From Desmonostoc vinosum HA7617-LM4 (GTDB taxonomy: Bacteria > Cyanobacteriota > Cyanobacteriia > Cyanobacteriales > Nostocaceae), in the NCBI GenBank assembly GCA_019359515.1, contig JAHHHC010000003.1, positions 62,001 to 126,000 on the forward strand: 64,000 nucleotides of DNA. The letters run 5' to 3'. The position numbers were made by a program, and so were the translations under genes. The notes under the pieces are model-generated. The model was not told the origin of the DNA and did no database searches. It saw only the letters and a program-made list of their open reading frames with translations. Of this stretch, positions 18,412 through 27,856 are shown piece by piece (position 1 is the stretch's first letter; the number at the start of each line of letters is the position of its first letter).

Positions 18412-18424
18412 CAACTTGTCAAAT

Positions 18425-19165
18425 ATGAGTATTATTAATTCCCTACCACATGAACCGGAGGAAGACCCAGCTGATGAATCTCAAACTTCCTTGAATCAAA
18501 TCAACTCTGATAATCAAGGCACGCGCCTACCTCCGCAAATGAAAGGTGAAGCACCCTTAAGAATGGTGGAAACGGCATTTTTAGCCAGTGCTGCTAGCTT
18601 GATTTGGTTTATTAATTTTTACTTTCCATTGGGCCCAGTTTTGCGGATATTTTTTCCAGTGCCGATCGCTTTAGTCTATTTACGTTGGGGACAACGGTCT
18701 GCATGGATGGCTGCACTTACCTGTGGCTTACTACTGATGGTACTGATGGGCCCAGTCCGTAGCTTGTTATTTGTCATGCCCTTCGCCTTCATGGGGGTAC
18801 TTTTGGGGGCAACTTGGTATCGTCGTGTTCCCTGGATTGTGTCGATTACTTTGGGTGCGCTACTGGGCAGTTTGGGTTTCTTTTTTCGGCTGTGGTTACT
18901 GTCTGTGTTATCGAGTGAAGACCTGTGGATTTATTTGATTAACCAGGTGACAGAAGTCATTGACTGGATAATTTTGAGGCTGAATTTATTAGTGAGTCCC
19001 AGTATATTTTTAATTCAAGTAGGGGCGATCGCTTTGATTGTACTCAACAACTTTATCTACTTGTTTGTGGTACACCTAGCTGCATGGCTGCTATTTGATC
19101 GCTTAGGCAATCCCATTCCCCGCCCACCGCATTGGGTGCAAGTTTTGATGGATTATGAGGGGTAG
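18425..19165 (+). CDS. DUF2232 polytopic membrane protein
   Basis: 246 residues from the ATG at 18425 (TTG at 18416 also in frame). An acidic and polar cytosolic N-tail of about 45 residues precedes six to seven membrane helices: [81 protein letters not shown], then two C-terminal helices ending [13 protein letters not shown]. This matches DUF2232, an ECF-substrate-component-like family conserved in cyanobacteria. The substrate is unknown. It lies just behind the Crp gene and about 210 nt before the cobT-like gene, which might hint at a vitamin link, but that is inference. Confidence 0.8.
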   Translation: MSIINSLPHEPEEDPADESQTSLNQINSDNQGTRLPPQMKGEAPLRMVETAFLASAASLIWFINFYFPLGPVLRIFFPVPIALVYLRWGQRSAWMAALTCGLLLMVLMGPVRSLLFVMPFAFMGVLLGATWYRRVPWIVSITLGALLGSLGFFFRLWLLSVLSSEDLWIYLINQVTEVIDWIILRLNLLVSPSIFLIQVGAIALIVLNNFIYLFVVHLAAWLLFDRLGNPIPRPPHWVQVLMDYEG

Positions 19166-19378
19166 ATGAGGGGGATGCACTTCGACTTCGCTCAGTGACC
19201 GAGGGATGAGGGAGACGCGGGGACGCGGGGACGCGGGGATGAGGGAGACGCGGGGACGCGGGGACGCGGGGACGCGGAGAATAATTAATGACAAATGACA
19301 ATCCCCAATCCCCAATCCCCAGTCCCCAATCCCCAATCCCCAATCCCCAATCCCCAATCCCTAGTTCCCAATCCACCC
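19166..19378. repeat. mixed repeat array between DUF2232 and cobT-like genes
   Basis: Successive blocks are a CACTTCGACTTCGCTCAGTG element (19178-19197), GGGGACGC units (about 19205-19278), a short ATGACAAATGACAAT spacer, and about nine CCCCAATC units (19301-19370). These push an in-frame ATG at 19295 ahead of the true cobT-like start and would otherwise be read as a PNPQSP-repeat N-terminus. Confidence 0.85.
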
Positions 19379-20587
19379 ATGACCAATGACTTAATTCGCA
19401 TTTACACTCAAATAGAACAAGGTGAAGTATGGTTACAACGGTATCGTAGTTGTTTACCTATATTTGCCTGTGTTTTAGGATTTACGGAAACCGGTTTGAT
19501 TCCGGGAATTTCAGCAGCTGGTCGCACTCCAGAGGATCGGCAGTATACTGCTTGTGCTGATGCTGAGTTTTTGTACTATGGCCCAGAACGAAAGCCTCAA
19601 TACCCGCTACCACCACTGGCGGCTGGGGCTTCGCCTGTGCTGATTTCTCGCGCTGTCGTTGAAGCACTGAAAATACCAATTTATTTATTTAACGCTGGTT
19701 TACCCCATGCTCCTGCTGTGCCAACAATTGATTTAGGTGGTACTCCTGCAAGGTGTTTAAGTGGAGGTGCTGCGATGGATTTAGCAGTGGTAAAACACCT
19801 ATTCGATCAAGGCCTACTTTGGGGCGCTAAATTGAGTGCCAAAATTCCCCAAGAGTATCTCATTTTAAGTGAGTGTGTTGTGGGAGGTACTACAACTGCT
19901 TTAGCGATTTTAACTGGCTTGGGTATAAACGCAGCCGGAAAAGTCAACAGTAGTCACCCAATTTGTAACCACGCACAAAAATCGACAATAGTGCAAGCCG
20001 GACTGGAGAGGATGAAGCAGAAACAAGGAGACACCGAGAATTCTTTCCCCGCGTCCCCGCGTCCCCCCCTTCCCGCGTCCTCTTTCCCCGCGTCCCTCAT
20101 AGACCCCTTACAACTAGTCGCCGCCGTGGGTGATCCGATGCAAGTAGTGGTGGCTGGAATGGCGATCGCGGCTAGCCGTCATTGTGGTGTTTTGCTGGCT
20201 GGTGGGACACAAATGTTAGCGGTTTATGCGCTGATGCAGGCGATTGCTCAAGCTTATGCTTTATCCTGGCAACCAGAAGCGGTAGTTGTAGGTACAACTC
20301 GCTGGGTGGCAGAAGACCTCACTGGTGGTACGGTTGACTTAGCTCTGAGTTTGGGTAGAAACAACTTAACTCTTGGTGGAGAAAGCCCTTGCTTGTTAGC
20401 CACTAGTTTAAGTTTTGCTGATTCTCGTTATCATCAGCTGCGGGCTTATGAACAGGGTTTTGTGAAAGAAGGTATGGGTGCTGGAGGTGCTTGTATTGCC
20501 TCTGGGATTAGCCGAGATTGGCAGCAACAACAACTTTTAACAGCTATTGAAGACCAGTTTGAGCGATTGCGGCGAATCAATACCTAA
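19379..20587 (+). CDS. cobT: CobT-like nicotinate mononucleotide phosphoribosyltransferase (TIGR00303 type)
   Basis: 402 residues from the ATG at 19379 ([19 protein letters not shown]). Bases 19295-19378 are tandem repeat and were excluded. The family activates the lower-ligand base of cobamides. Visible blocks: [110 protein letters not shown] and [13 protein letters not shown]. Residues about 221-245 ([19 protein letters not shown]) are encoded by GCGTCCCC tandem repeats and interrupt a loop; no motif is lost. Cyanobacteria make pseudocobalamin, which fits a broad-specificity CobT relative. Confidence 0.82.
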   Translation: MTNDLIRIYTQIEQGEVWLQRYRSCLPIFACVLGFTETGLIPGISAAGRTPEDRQYTACADAEFLYYGPERKPQYPLPPLAAGASPVLISRAVVEALKIPIYLFNAGLPHAPAVPTIDLGGTPARCLSGGAAMDLAVVKHLFDQGLLWGAKLSAKIPQEYLILSECVVGGTTTALAILTGLGINAAGKVNSSHPICNHAQKSTIVQAGLERMKQKQGDTENSFPASPRPPLPASSFPASLIDPLQLVAAVGDPMQVVVAGMAIAASRHCGVLLAGGTQMLAVYALMQAIAQAYALSWQPEAVVVGTTRWVAEDLTGGTVDLALSLGRNNLTLGGESPCLLATSLSFADSRYHQLRAYEQGFVKEGMGAGGACIASGISRDWQQQQLLTAIEDQFERLRRINT

Positions 20588-20825
20588 AAATAAAATTACC
20601 GGACTCAGAGAGCTTCCGGCATATCTTGGCAATATTAAGTAATTCAAAATTCAAAATTCAAAATTTTTTCAGAGGTAGAGAAGTTCAAGTAAATAAACAC
20701 CAAAAACTAACGGGACTTCAATAAATTTAGATCCTGATTGAAACTAAGCCACGTAGAGAAAGTTGTGGAACTAGATCCGAAAATTGCGAATTTATGAATT
20801 ACGAATTAGTTAATTTTTGACCAAT

Positions 20826-21200
20826 CTAGTGAATTCTTTCTCTGAGTAATTGTTCTTCTAAAGCTGCAATGCGATTATATGCTGCTGTTAATTGTGCTGT
20901 CAGTCGTTGGATTTGAATTTCTGGTGTTAAGCTTTTCTCTCCACTTTGACGACTCAGGTCTAGATAAATACCATCTGTTAACACATCCTTATGTTCGAGA
21001 TCGGAATTGTAACTGAGATGTCCTTTTAATTGATATTGCCCAGCTTCACTATTTTCTAGATTATTATTCTGTGCCTGTGCTTTGGCTACAGAACAATCTG
21101 ATAGGGCTTGGGTAACTTTGATCTCAAGTCTCTCAATCACCTGATAGAGGGCATCTAGCTTCTCAGTCAATGTCAAAATTTGCTTTTGTAATGGCTCCAT
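20826..21200 (-). CDS. small coiled-coil protein (hypothetical)
   Basis: 124 residues. N-terminal heptads (MEPLQKQILTLTEKLDALYQVIERLEIKV, residues 1-29) and C-terminal heptads (IQIQRLTAQLTAAYNRIAALEEQLLRERI, 95-123) are strong coiled coils flanking a polar middle with KGHLSYNSDLEHKDVLTDGIYLDLSRQ. There is no signal sequence. It is similar in style to small cyanobacterial proteins of unknown function; oligomerisation is likely. It is isolated, with 340 nt upstream that are AT-rich. Confidence 0.6.
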   Translation of the reverse strand: MEPLQKQILTLTEKLDALYQVIERLEIKVTQALSDCSVAKAQAQNNNLENSEAGQYQLKGHLSYNSDLEHKDVLTDGIYLDLSRQSGEKSLTPEIQIQRLTAQLTAAYNRIAALEEQLLRERIH

Positions 21201-21540
21201 TTAATACCTTCGTCCGTATATTTTCTCTATGTTATTCAATTTACTGCCAATCTTAACTATACTTATGATTTATTTAAGTATTCAAATTTTTTGTGGAAAT
21301 GTGAAACTTAAGTATCCAATTATAAATATAACTAAATATTTTTAGGAGTATGAGTTAGCGTTTTTATTGAGAAAAGTTAATCAACTGACAGATATTTTTA
21401 GGAAAAATCGCTATATTTAGTTAATTATTCAGTTTTTTCAGCTTTATAAATAAAATATTAAATATATTTATTGACTATTGACTGTCAATAGTCAATAATC
21501 ACTATTGCTTAAGATAGATGTAATCTCAAATTCAAAATAG
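21201..21540. other. AT-rich intergenic region
   Basis: Separates two divergent genes. It holds the tandem direct repeat TATTGACTATTGACTGTCAATAGTCAATA (21470-21498), whose TTGACTATTGAC/GTCAATAGTCAA portion is an inverted repeat that could be an operator or simply a repeat. No gene is seen. Confidence 0.45.
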
Positions 21541-22710
21541 ATGGATCGACGGTCATTTTTGTTATCTACAAGTACATTGGTGTTATCGCAACTGTTGGCT
21601 GGTTGTGGTGGCAACAACCAAGCGAAACTAAAAGTACAGCTATTAAAAGGTTCTATTCCTAGTCAAATTGTTAATCAATTTCAAAAAGGTATTCAGCAAC
21701 AAACGCAGCTAAGCTTTACTCCGGTTGAGCAGATACAGGATTTATTCAAGCAACTACAAAATTGGCAGCAGAAACCAGAAGTTAAGGAAGAGGGATGGAA
21801 GCCTTTTCTCAGGGGTCTTGTACCATTTATGCAAGAGCAAAAAGTGCCTAAAGCTGATTTAGTCTCATTGGGAGATTACTGGTTAAAAGCAGCTATTGAG
21901 CAGAAGCTAATTCAACCACTGATACAGCCACAAAAAAACCAATTAACACAATGGTCAGCTTTGGATGACAGGTGGAAGCAATTAGTCACGCGTAACGACC
22001 AAGGTAATTTAGATTCTCAAGGAAAAGTTTGGGGTGCGCCTTACCGTTGGGGTAGCACAATGATTGTCTATAACCGCGATTTATTTCGGAAACTGGGGTG
22101 GACACCGCAGGATTGGAGTGATTTGTGGCGTGATGAATTGCGATCGCGTATTTCCCTACTCAATCAGCCACGAGAAGTAATTGGTCTGGTTTTAAAAAAA
22201 CTAGGACAATCCTACAATACAGAAAATCTTGACCAAGTGCCAAACTTAGAACAAGAATTAAAGACATTAAATCAACAAGTAAAACTTTACAGTTCTAATA
22301 CTTACCTTGAACCTCTAATTATTGGGGATACTTGGCTAGCAGTTGGTTGGTCAAGTGATATACTACCAACTCTTGTGCGTTATCCACAATTTACAGCTGT
22401 GCTTCCCAAGTCAGGAACAGCAATTTGGGCTGATTTATGGGTACATCCACTAAGTGATAATGCGAATGAGTTAATGTATAAATGGATTGATTTTTGTTGG
22501 CAACCGACTACTGCTAAGCAAATTTCGCTACTAACTAAAAGTAATTCACCAATTGTGACAAATATTACCGCCTCCGATATTCAAGAACCATTACAAAACT
22601 TATTAATACTTAATCGTGAGGTTTTTGACCGGAGTGAGTTTTTACAGCCTTTATCCTCATCAGCAATTCAACAGTATGAGTCTTTATTCGCCAGAATTAA
22701 AAATGGATGA
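21541..22710 (+). CDS. extracellular solute-binding lipoprotein (PotD-like)
   Basis: 389 residues. The N-terminus MDRRSFLLSTSTLVLSQLLAGC has a lipobox (LAGC, Cys22) after a twin-arginine-like start, so it is membrane-tethered outside the cytoplasm. The body fits the family-1/PotD solute-binding fold: KVQLLKGSIPSQIVNQF at the first strand, a VWGAPYRWGSTMIVYNRDLF block (typical of polyamine binders) and the WSDLWRDELRSRISLLNQP segment. No ABC permease or ATPase is adjacent, so it is an orphan binding protein. The polyamine class is inferred from fold pattern; the ligand is unknown. It sits alone, with 500 nt of non-coding DNA after it. Confidence 0.75.
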   Translation: MDRRSFLLSTSTLVLSQLLAGCGGNNQAKLKVQLLKGSIPSQIVNQFQKGIQQQTQLSFTPVEQIQDLFKQLQNWQQKPEVKEEGWKPFLRGLVPFMQEQKVPKADLVSLGDYWLKAAIEQKLIQPLIQPQKNQLTQWSALDDRWKQLVTRNDQGNLDSQGKVWGAPYRWGSTMIVYNRDLFRKLGWTPQDWSDLWRDELRSRISLLNQPREVIGLVLKKLGQSYNTENLDQVPNLEQELKTLNQQVKLYSSNTYLEPLIIGDTWLAVGWSSDILPTLVRYPQFTAVLPKSGTAIWADLWVHPLSDNANELMYKWIDFCWQPTTAKQISLLTKSNSPIVTNITASDIQEPLQNLLILNREVFDRSEFLQPLSSSAIQQYESLFARIKNG

Positions 22711-23235
22711 AAGCCATCACTAACCTTTATCGTTCTTTCATAAATTCGTAACTTTTTCAAACGTGGAATAACACGAGGTCAGCACAGGTAACGCAGATAA
22801 TTTTAAACTCAATTTAGGCTCATAATTGCTGCATTTAAGTTCGATTTTTTTATTAATCATCTTGTTGATTAAAGAATGTGATACAAATAAAAAATTGTCT
22901 TTCATGCCCCAACCTATTCTCTGAAATTGGAATAATTGCGGTGTACATATAAGTTGGGAGAACTTCATATATATTGACTAAAATTTGATAGTGGCATTAC
23001 TAGACTAAAATGTTGTTATGGATTTTATTACAGGTATTACATCAATCTGCATGATAATTTGTATATAGAACTGCTATTTAATTTTTGAAAAACTCTATAG
23101 ACATCGAAAAACTTGATTCCTTACTCCTCCATTCTCTAACTACGCAAATAATTTTATTAATTAAGTCAGATTTCTATATAATTGCATTAAAATATTTCTA
23201 CAAAGTTTGTAGTAATTCACGAGGCAAGATAAGCG
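22711..23235. other. AT-rich gene-free interval
   Basis: Very AT-rich. Short frames of 61-76 codons on both strands have composition unlike real proteins and no start-site support. It presumably carries the promoter for the TRAP genes. Nothing else is visible. Confidence 0.45.
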
Positions 23236-23790
23236 TTGGAAAGATTATTAAAAATTTCTCGAATTATTGACACTTGTACTGAATTTATTGGTCGATTGAC
23301 TAGTTGGCTAGTATTAGTCATGGTAGTACTCGGCGTTTGGAATGTTATCGGACGATATCTAGGACGAATTAGCGGTAATAACTTTACTTCCAACGCTTAC
23401 ATAGAGGCTCAATGGTATATTTTCGATTTAGTTTTCTTTTTAGGAGCAGCTTATACCCTCAAGCATAACGAACATGTACGTGTTGATATTTTTTATAGTA
23501 ATTGGCCGCGGCGGCGGCAGGCACTTGCAGATTTAATCGGAACGTTATTTTTCTTGATTCCATTCTGCATTACGGTAATCGTTGTTTCTTGGGATACAAT
23601 CGCAGCTTCATGGCAAATTCTCGAAGCATCTTCCGATCCAGATGGATTGCCACGCTACCCAATTAAAGCCATGATCATTGTCGCCTTTGTGTTGTTGATT
23701 TTCCAAGGGATTTCCCAAGCAATTAAAAACTTGGCAATCCTCCAAGGCAGATTAGAACCCCAGGAGGAACTCCATGACACTGGCTTATGA
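23236..23790 (+). CDS. dctQ: TRAP transporter small permease (DctQ)
   Basis: 184 residues starting with TTG at 23236, preceded by GAGG at 23221; no earlier or nearby ATG precedes the first membrane helix. It has four helices typical of DctQ: TSWLVLVMVVLGVWNVIGRYLG, YIFDLVFFLGAAYTLKHNEHVRVDIFY, LIGTLFFLIPFCITVIVVSW and AMIIVAFVLLIFQGISQAI. The N-E-H-V-R-V-D signature in the second loop is diagnostic. With DctM it forms a Na+-coupled importer for carboxylates or amino acids. Its last 17 nt overlap dctM, so the two are translationally coupled. Confidence 0.9.
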   Translation: MERLLKISRIIDTCTEFIGRLTSWLVLVMVVLGVWNVIGRYLGRISGNNFTSNAYIEAQWYIFDLVFFLGAAYTLKHNEHVRVDIFYSNWPRRRQALADLIGTLFFLIPFCITVIVVSWDTIAASWQILEASSDPDGLPRYPIKAMIIVAFVLLIFQGISQAIKNLAILQGRLEPQEELHDTGL

Positions 23791-25111
23791 ATGGCTGGGG
23801 CCACTGATGTTTGCAGGTGCATTGGTGCTGCTATCGCTGGGGTATCCTGTGGCTTTTTCGTTGGGTGGTGTCGCAATTTTATTCGGGATACTGGGAATTA
23901 CACTGAATATATTCGACCCGATATTTTTGACTGCGATGCCACAGCGGATTTTTGGCATCATGGCAAACTATACCTTATTAGCTATCCCTTACTTTATCTT
24001 TATGGGGGCAATGCTGGAGAAATCTGGGATAGCTGAGAGGCTGTTAGAAACGATGGGAATTTTGTTGGGACGCTTGCGTGGTGGACTAGCTTTGGCAGTG
24101 GTATTGGTGGGTGCGCTGTTGGCGGCAACTACAGGTGTAGTAGCAGCAACAGTTGTGGCGATGGGTTTGATTTCCTTACCCATCATGCTGCGTTATGGGT
24201 ATAACAAAGAATTAGCTACTGGTGTAATTGCGGCGTCGGGAACTTTGGGACAGATTATACCGCCGAGTGTCGTGTTGGTGGTGCTGGGCGATCAGTTGGG
24301 TGTATCTGTAGGTGATTTGTTCATTGGTTCGGTGATTCCCGGTTTGATGATGGCGGGTGCTTTTGCCATTCATGTGCTAGTTGTGGCGTTTTTGAAACCA
24401 GATATAGCACCAGCATTACCCGAAGAGGTAAGAGAAATTGGAGGAAAAGCGTTAGGAATGCGGGTGGTTCAGGTAATGCTACCGCCTTTGATATTAATTC
24501 TGTTGGTGTTAGGTAGTATATTTTTCGGCATTGCTACGCCGACAGAAGCCGGTGCAGTCGGTTGTGGTGGGGCGATCGCTTTGGCTGCTGCTAACCGTCA
24601 ACTCACGTTAGAATCTTTACGCCAGGTTTGTGACACCACTCTGCGAATCAGCAGCATGGTGATTTTTATCTTATTTGGTTCCACAGCTTTTAGTTTAGTC
24701 TTTCGCGGATTGAACGGCGATCAATTTATGTTTGATGTTCTCGCCAATCTTCCTGGTGGCAAAACTGGCTTTTTGATTGTCAGCATGTTGGTGGTATTTA
24801 TTTTAGGCTTCTTCATTGATTTTTTTGAGATTGCCTTTATTGTTGTACCGTTGTTTGTGCCAGTTGCTCAGCAGTTGGGCATCAATTTAGTTTGGTATGG
24901 TGTGGTGTTGGGAGCAAATCTGCAAACATCTTTCCTCACACCTCCCTTTGGCTTTGCCCTATTTTATCTACGCGGTGTAACACCGCCAGAAGTCACTACA
25001 GCAGATATCTATCGCGGTGTAGTACCATTTATTTTGCTGCAACTATTGGTGCTAGTATTAATTATTGCTTTCCCAAGTATTGTTAGTTTCTTGCCTTCTT
25101 TAGGCGGATGA
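23774..25111 (+). CDS. dctM: TRAP transporter large permease (DctM)
   Basis: 445 residues, normal length, about 12 membrane helices. Family features: LLAIPYFIFMGAMLEKSGIAERLL, AATTGVVAATVVAMGLISLPIMLRYGY (the G-x-x-x-A-T-V substrate/Na+ helix), GTLGQIIPPSVVLVVLGDQLGVSVGDLF, GIATPTEAGAVGCGGA and FFIDFFEIAFIVVPLFVP. A strong AGGAGG at 23762-23767, inside dctQ, drives its start. No DctP solute-binding gene lies in the window. In Synechocystis a TRAP system of this kind (Gtr) imports glutamate, but specificity lies in the missing binding protein. Confidence 0.93.
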   Translation: MTLAYEWLGPLMFAGALVLLSLGYPVAFSLGGVAILFGILGITLNIFDPIFLTAMPQRIFGIMANYTLLAIPYFIFMGAMLEKSGIAERLLETMGILLGRLRGGLALAVVLVGALLAATTGVVAATVVAMGLISLPIMLRYGYNKELATGVIAASGTLGQIIPPSVVLVVLGDQLGVSVGDLFIGSVIPGLMMAGAFAIHVLVVAFLKPDIAPALPEEVREIGGKALGMRVVQVMLPPLILILLVLGSIFFGIATPTEAGAVGCGGAIALAAANRQLTLESLRQVCDTTLRISSMVIFILFGSTAFSLVFRGLNGDQFMFDVLANLPGGKTGFLIVSMLVVFILGFFIDFFEIAFIVVPLFVPVAQQLGINLVWYGVVLGANLQTSFLTPPFGFALFYLRGVTPPEVTTADIYRGVVPFILLQLLVLVLIIAFPSIVSFLPSLGG

Positions 25112-25199
25112 AGGGGACGCGGGGACGCGGGGACGCGGGGACGCGGGGACGCAGAGAATCATCAATGACAATTCCCAATTCCCAATTCCCCATTCCAAA
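25112..25199. repeat. GGGGACGC and CAATTCCC arrays
   Basis: About five GGGGACGC units follow the dctM stop directly, then an ATCAATGACAATTCCC / AATTCCCAATTCCC run. It is the same arrangement as at 19200-19370, suggesting that the two arrays are copies of one composite. Confidence 0.8.
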
Positions 25200-25622
25200 T
25201 TACGAATTAGTATCATTCAATTTCCGAATTAGACGGGATAACTCACGTATGATATTGACGGCTATTTCTGGGGTTTCTTCGATCGCATCATAAAGTTGTT
25301 CTTGTGTTAGTTCCAAACATTCACAAGGTTCTAAAGTTGTAGCAGATGCAGAGCGGGTTTGTGTATCAAATACTGCCAATTCGCCAAAGTATTTACCTCG
25401 TTCTATTTCAATGAGTGGCTTATCTCCAATGTGAACCCTAACTCTACCTGATACCACAATGTAAAGCGATCGCCCTTCTTCTCCCTGTCTAAAAATACTA
25501 TAATTAGTAGGAAATGATAGCTCATTCATCACAGAAGTAAGCCGCACTATAAAATCATCTCGCAACTCTTTAAAAATAGGAACTCGCCGCACAAATAATA
25601 AACGGTCAACGCTGGTTAACAT
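25200..25622 (-). CDS. stand-alone cyclic-nucleotide-binding domain protein
   Basis: 140 residues, a single Crp-type CNB domain without any DNA-binding domain. The phosphate-binding cassette YFGELAVFDTQTRSASATTLEP contains the canonical FGEL...RSA pattern, so cAMP or cGMP binding is likely. LFVRRVPIFKELRDDFIVRLTS is the usual N-terminal helix bundle, and the short C-terminal helices (TPEIAVNIIRELSRLIRKL) complete the domain. Such single CNB proteins act as adaptors or switch subunits; the partner is unknown. It is the first minus-strand gene below the c-di-GMP/phosphorelay cluster, from which it is separated by repeats. Confidence 0.85.
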   Translation of the reverse strand: MLTSVDRLLFVRRVPIFKELRDDFIVRLTSVMNELSFPTNYSIFRQGEEGRSLYIVVSGRVRVHIGDKPLIEIERGKYFGELAVFDTQTRSASATTLEPCECLELTQEQLYDAIEETPEIAVNIIRELSRLIRKLNDTNS

Positions 25623-25798
25623 AATAATTCGTAATTCGTAATTCGTAATTCGTAATTGGGAATTGTCATTAGATTATTCTCCGCGTCGTCCCCGCGTCTG
25701 TTTCGTCTCCGTGTCTTTGTGTCCCCGCGTCTGTTTCATCTCCGTGTCCCCGCGTCTTTGCGTCCCCGCGTCTGTTTCATCTCCCTTCCTCATGTGTA
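25623..25798. repeat. TAATTCG heptamers plus GTCTCCGTGTCCCCGCGTC array
   Basis: TAATTCG units (25624-25655) are followed by irregular copies of CCCCGCGTCTGTTTCATCTC (25680-25790). There are no spacers of uniform size, so it is not a CRISPR array. Confidence 0.8.
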
Positions 25799-26767
25799 TC
25801 AACCTAGTGAAACGGTATGAGATTGGTGGCTATAGTGGTGAAAGCGATCGCGTCCTCCGGCTTTTGCTTGATATAGTGCCTGATCTGCCGCTGTAATCAT
25901 TCCTTCAAAGTCTAAACTATGTGCAGGAATTTGTGTGATAAATCCGGCACTAAGGGTAACGTAAGAACTAACTTGTGAATTTCTGTGGGGAATTGCCAGT
26001 GTTCGCACTGCAAAGCAGATTGTTTCAGCAACATAAGCAGCACCCTGGACATCTGTGTTTGGCAAAATCACAGCAAATTCTTCCCCACCATAACGGGCAA
26101 CTAAATCTACAGAACGCCTGGCAGCGTTTTGAATAGCTTTAGCAACCTCTTGCAAACAGCGATCGCCTGCTCGATGACCGTAGGTATCATTATAAGATTT
26201 GAAATAATCAACATCACAAAGAATCAGAGATAAAGGTTGTCGCTCTCGTGCCATGCGTCGCCACTCTTGGCTCAGATACTCCTCAAACCGTCGGCGATTA
26301 GCTACTTGAGTTAATTCATCAATAGTCACTAACCGCTGCAATTCTTGGTTAGCAGTTTCTAATTTTTGCTGTAGCTGCGATTGCTGAATCAAACGTTTTA
26401 CTCGTTGTCGTAAAACTGGCCAATGAATCGGTTTAGTAACGTAGTCAATTGCCCCAGCTGCAAATGCATGATCAACGGAATTTTGATCTCCAAGTCCTGT
26501 AATCATTAAAACTGGAGTGTGCTTAATACCATCAAGAGGTTGTAGTTGAGTGCAACACTCGAACCCATCCATGTCTGGCATCATGGCGTCAAGAAGTACT
26601 ATATCAGGGTGTAATTGATCAAAAATAGCTAGAGCCTCTCTGCCATTTTCAGCTTCTACTATTCGATATCCTTCTTGTTCCAAAAAAAATCGCAGCTGCA
26701 TTCGGATAAATCTCTCATCGTCAACAATCAGAACTATAGACTGATTTTCTAGAAGAGTGGTTTTCAT
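25799..26767 (-). CDS. REC-GGDEF response regulator, active-type diguanylate cyclase
   Basis: 322 residues from the ATG at 26767; an upstream TTG frame reads through repeat DNA (PLIHSPFPIPQFP) and is rejected. The receiver domain (about 10-130) has the acidic pair DDE, phospho-acceptor Asp in [12 protein letters not shown] and the KPI lysine. A short coiled coil follows (LQQKLETANQELQRL). The GGDEF domain has the metal-binding DVDYFKSYNDTYGHRAGD segment and an intact GGEEF active site, with an RxxD inhibitory site (RSVD) five residues before it. It should make c-di-GMP when phosphorylated and be feedback-inhibited. It is third in a minus-strand cluster after the hybrid kinase and degenerate GGDEF protein. 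Confidence 0.93.
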   Translation of the reverse strand: MKTTLLENQSIVLIVDDERFIRMQLRFFLEQEGYRIVEAENGREALAIFDQLHPDIVLLDAMMPDMDGFECCTQLQPLDGIKHTPVLMITGLGDQNSVDHAFAAGAIDYVTKPIHWPVLRQRVKRLIQQSQLQQKLETANQELQRLVTIDELTQVANRRRFEEYLSQEWRRMARERQPLSLILCDVDYFKSYNDTYGHRAGDRCLQEVAKAIQNAARRSVDLVARYGGEEFAVILPNTDVQGAAYVAETICFAVRTLAIPHRNSQVSSYVTLSAGFITQIPAHSLDFEGMITAADQALYQAKAGGRDRFHHYSHQSHTVSLG

Positions 26768-26875
26768 GGGGAATTGGGGAATTGGGAATGGGGAATGGAT
26801 AAGAGGACGCAAAGACGCAGGGACGCGGAGAACATTTCTCCCTCATCTCCCGCTTTCCATCCCCAGTCCCTCAGC
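26768..26875. repeat. GGGAATTGGGGAATGG and GACGC repeats
   Basis: Short repeat tract between the two REC-GGDEF genes: GGGGAATTGGGGAATTGGGA units followed by AGGACGCAAAGACGCAGGGA. No gene is present. Confidence 0.7.
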
Positions 26876-27856
26876 TCAATTTTCAGATGTGGCAACAATG
26901 CGATCGCGTCCTGCTAATTTTGCTTGATTGAGAACTTTTTCGGTTCTTTTAATTAGTTGATTTGCTGATAACTCCGGGGTAGGAATAACGTTTGTTACTC
27001 CCAAACTGAGGCTGATAAATTCTGCCATTTCTCCTGTGCAATGAGCAGTACAATCAGCTGCGTCAATAGCTTTAATAGCAGAGCGAATCGCCTCTGCTAC
27101 TTGTAACCCTACCTCAGCTTCAGTATTTGGCAAAACAATAGCAAATTCTTTTGTATCATAACGAGCTACTAAATCTGCCCCCCGCCTTTTACACTTATTA
27201 ATAGTATTAGCAATTTGTCGCCAACACTCATCATTAACTTGATATTCATGAGCTATATTACATAAAATTAAAGATAGAGGTAGCTGATGTTTTTCTAATC
27301 GATTCCATTCGCGTTGTAAATATTCATTAAAATAATAACGGTTAGCAACTTGAGTTAGACTGTCTACAGAAGAAAGGCGTTGCAATTCTCGATTTGCTGT
27401 CTCAACTTTGACTGTTAGTAAGCATTCTCTTTGAATTTTTTGCTGAAGTTCTGCGATCGCTCCTCTCGACGCTAGTAAGCGGCTGACTCTTTGATTGAGT
27501 ACATGCCAATCAATTGGTTTTGTGATGTAATCGGTTGCACCTGCACTAAAAGCTCGGTCAACAGATTCTGGATCATCAAGCACCGTAATCATTAAAATTG
27601 GCGGACAATCCTTACCTAAAAGAGTTTGGAGTTGAGTACAACAACTAAAGCCATTTAATCCTGGCATCATCGCATCCAATAAAACTATATCTGGTAATTT
27701 ATCTTGACAAATATCTAAACAATGTAGTCCATTACATGCCTCAATAACTTGATATCCTTCTTGCTTCATAGCGCGGTTTAGTAATTGCCGCAAAGCTCTT
27801 TCATCGTCTACTACTAAAACTAAAGGTGAGTTATTTTGCAAATCAGAATTAGTCAT
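26876..27856 (-). CDS. REC-GGDEF protein with degenerate cyclase active site
   Basis: 326 residues. The receiver domain (about 12-130) is intact: DDE pair, Asp in [16 protein letters not shown] lysine. The GGDEF domain is recognisable throughout ([42 protein letters not shown]), but the signature is DTKEF instead of GG(D/E)EF, and the metal-binding strand reads [11 protein letters not shown] where the neighbour has CDVDYFKSYND. Catalysis is therefore unlikely. The RxxD site (RGAD) in the right position is kept, so it may bind c-di-GMP as a receptor. It overlaps the upstream hybrid kinase by 8 nt, implying coupling, and probably arose by duplication of the neighbouring cyclase. Confidence 0.9.
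   Translation of the reverse strand: MTNSDLQNNSPLVLVVDDERALRQLLNRAMKQEGYQVIEACNGLHCLDICQDKLPDIVLLDAMMPGLNGFSCCTQLQTLLGKDCPPILMITVLDDPESVDRAFSAGATDYITKPIDWHVLNQRVSRLLASRGAIAELQQKIQRECLLTVKVETANRELQRLSSVDSLTQVANRYYFNEYLQREWNRLEKHQLPLSLILCNIAHEYQVNDECWRQIANTINKCKRRGADLVARYDTKEFAIVLPNTEAEVGLQVAEAIRSAIKAIDAADCTAHCTGEMAEFISLSLGVTNVIPTPELSANQLIKRTEKVLNQAKLAGRDRIVATSEN

Noticed and set aside
19295..19378. 28-residue N-terminal extension of the cobT-like protein
   Set aside because: It is encoded wholly by CCCCAATC tandem repeats; the family start matches the ATG at 19379.
22738..23270. 76- and 61-codon frames in the AT-rich gap before dctQ
   Set aside because: Composition reflects AT bias only, with no ribosome-binding site or recognisable motif; the second also overlaps the dctQ start.
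25623..25798. CRISPR-like direct repeats
   Set aside because: Units are short heptamers and irregular GCGTC blocks directly adjacent to each other without unique spacers of constant length.
26768..26812. N-terminal extension of the active diguanylate cyclase
   Set aside because: TTG-initiated and encoded by repeat DNA; the ATG at 26767 gives the normal receiver N-terminus.
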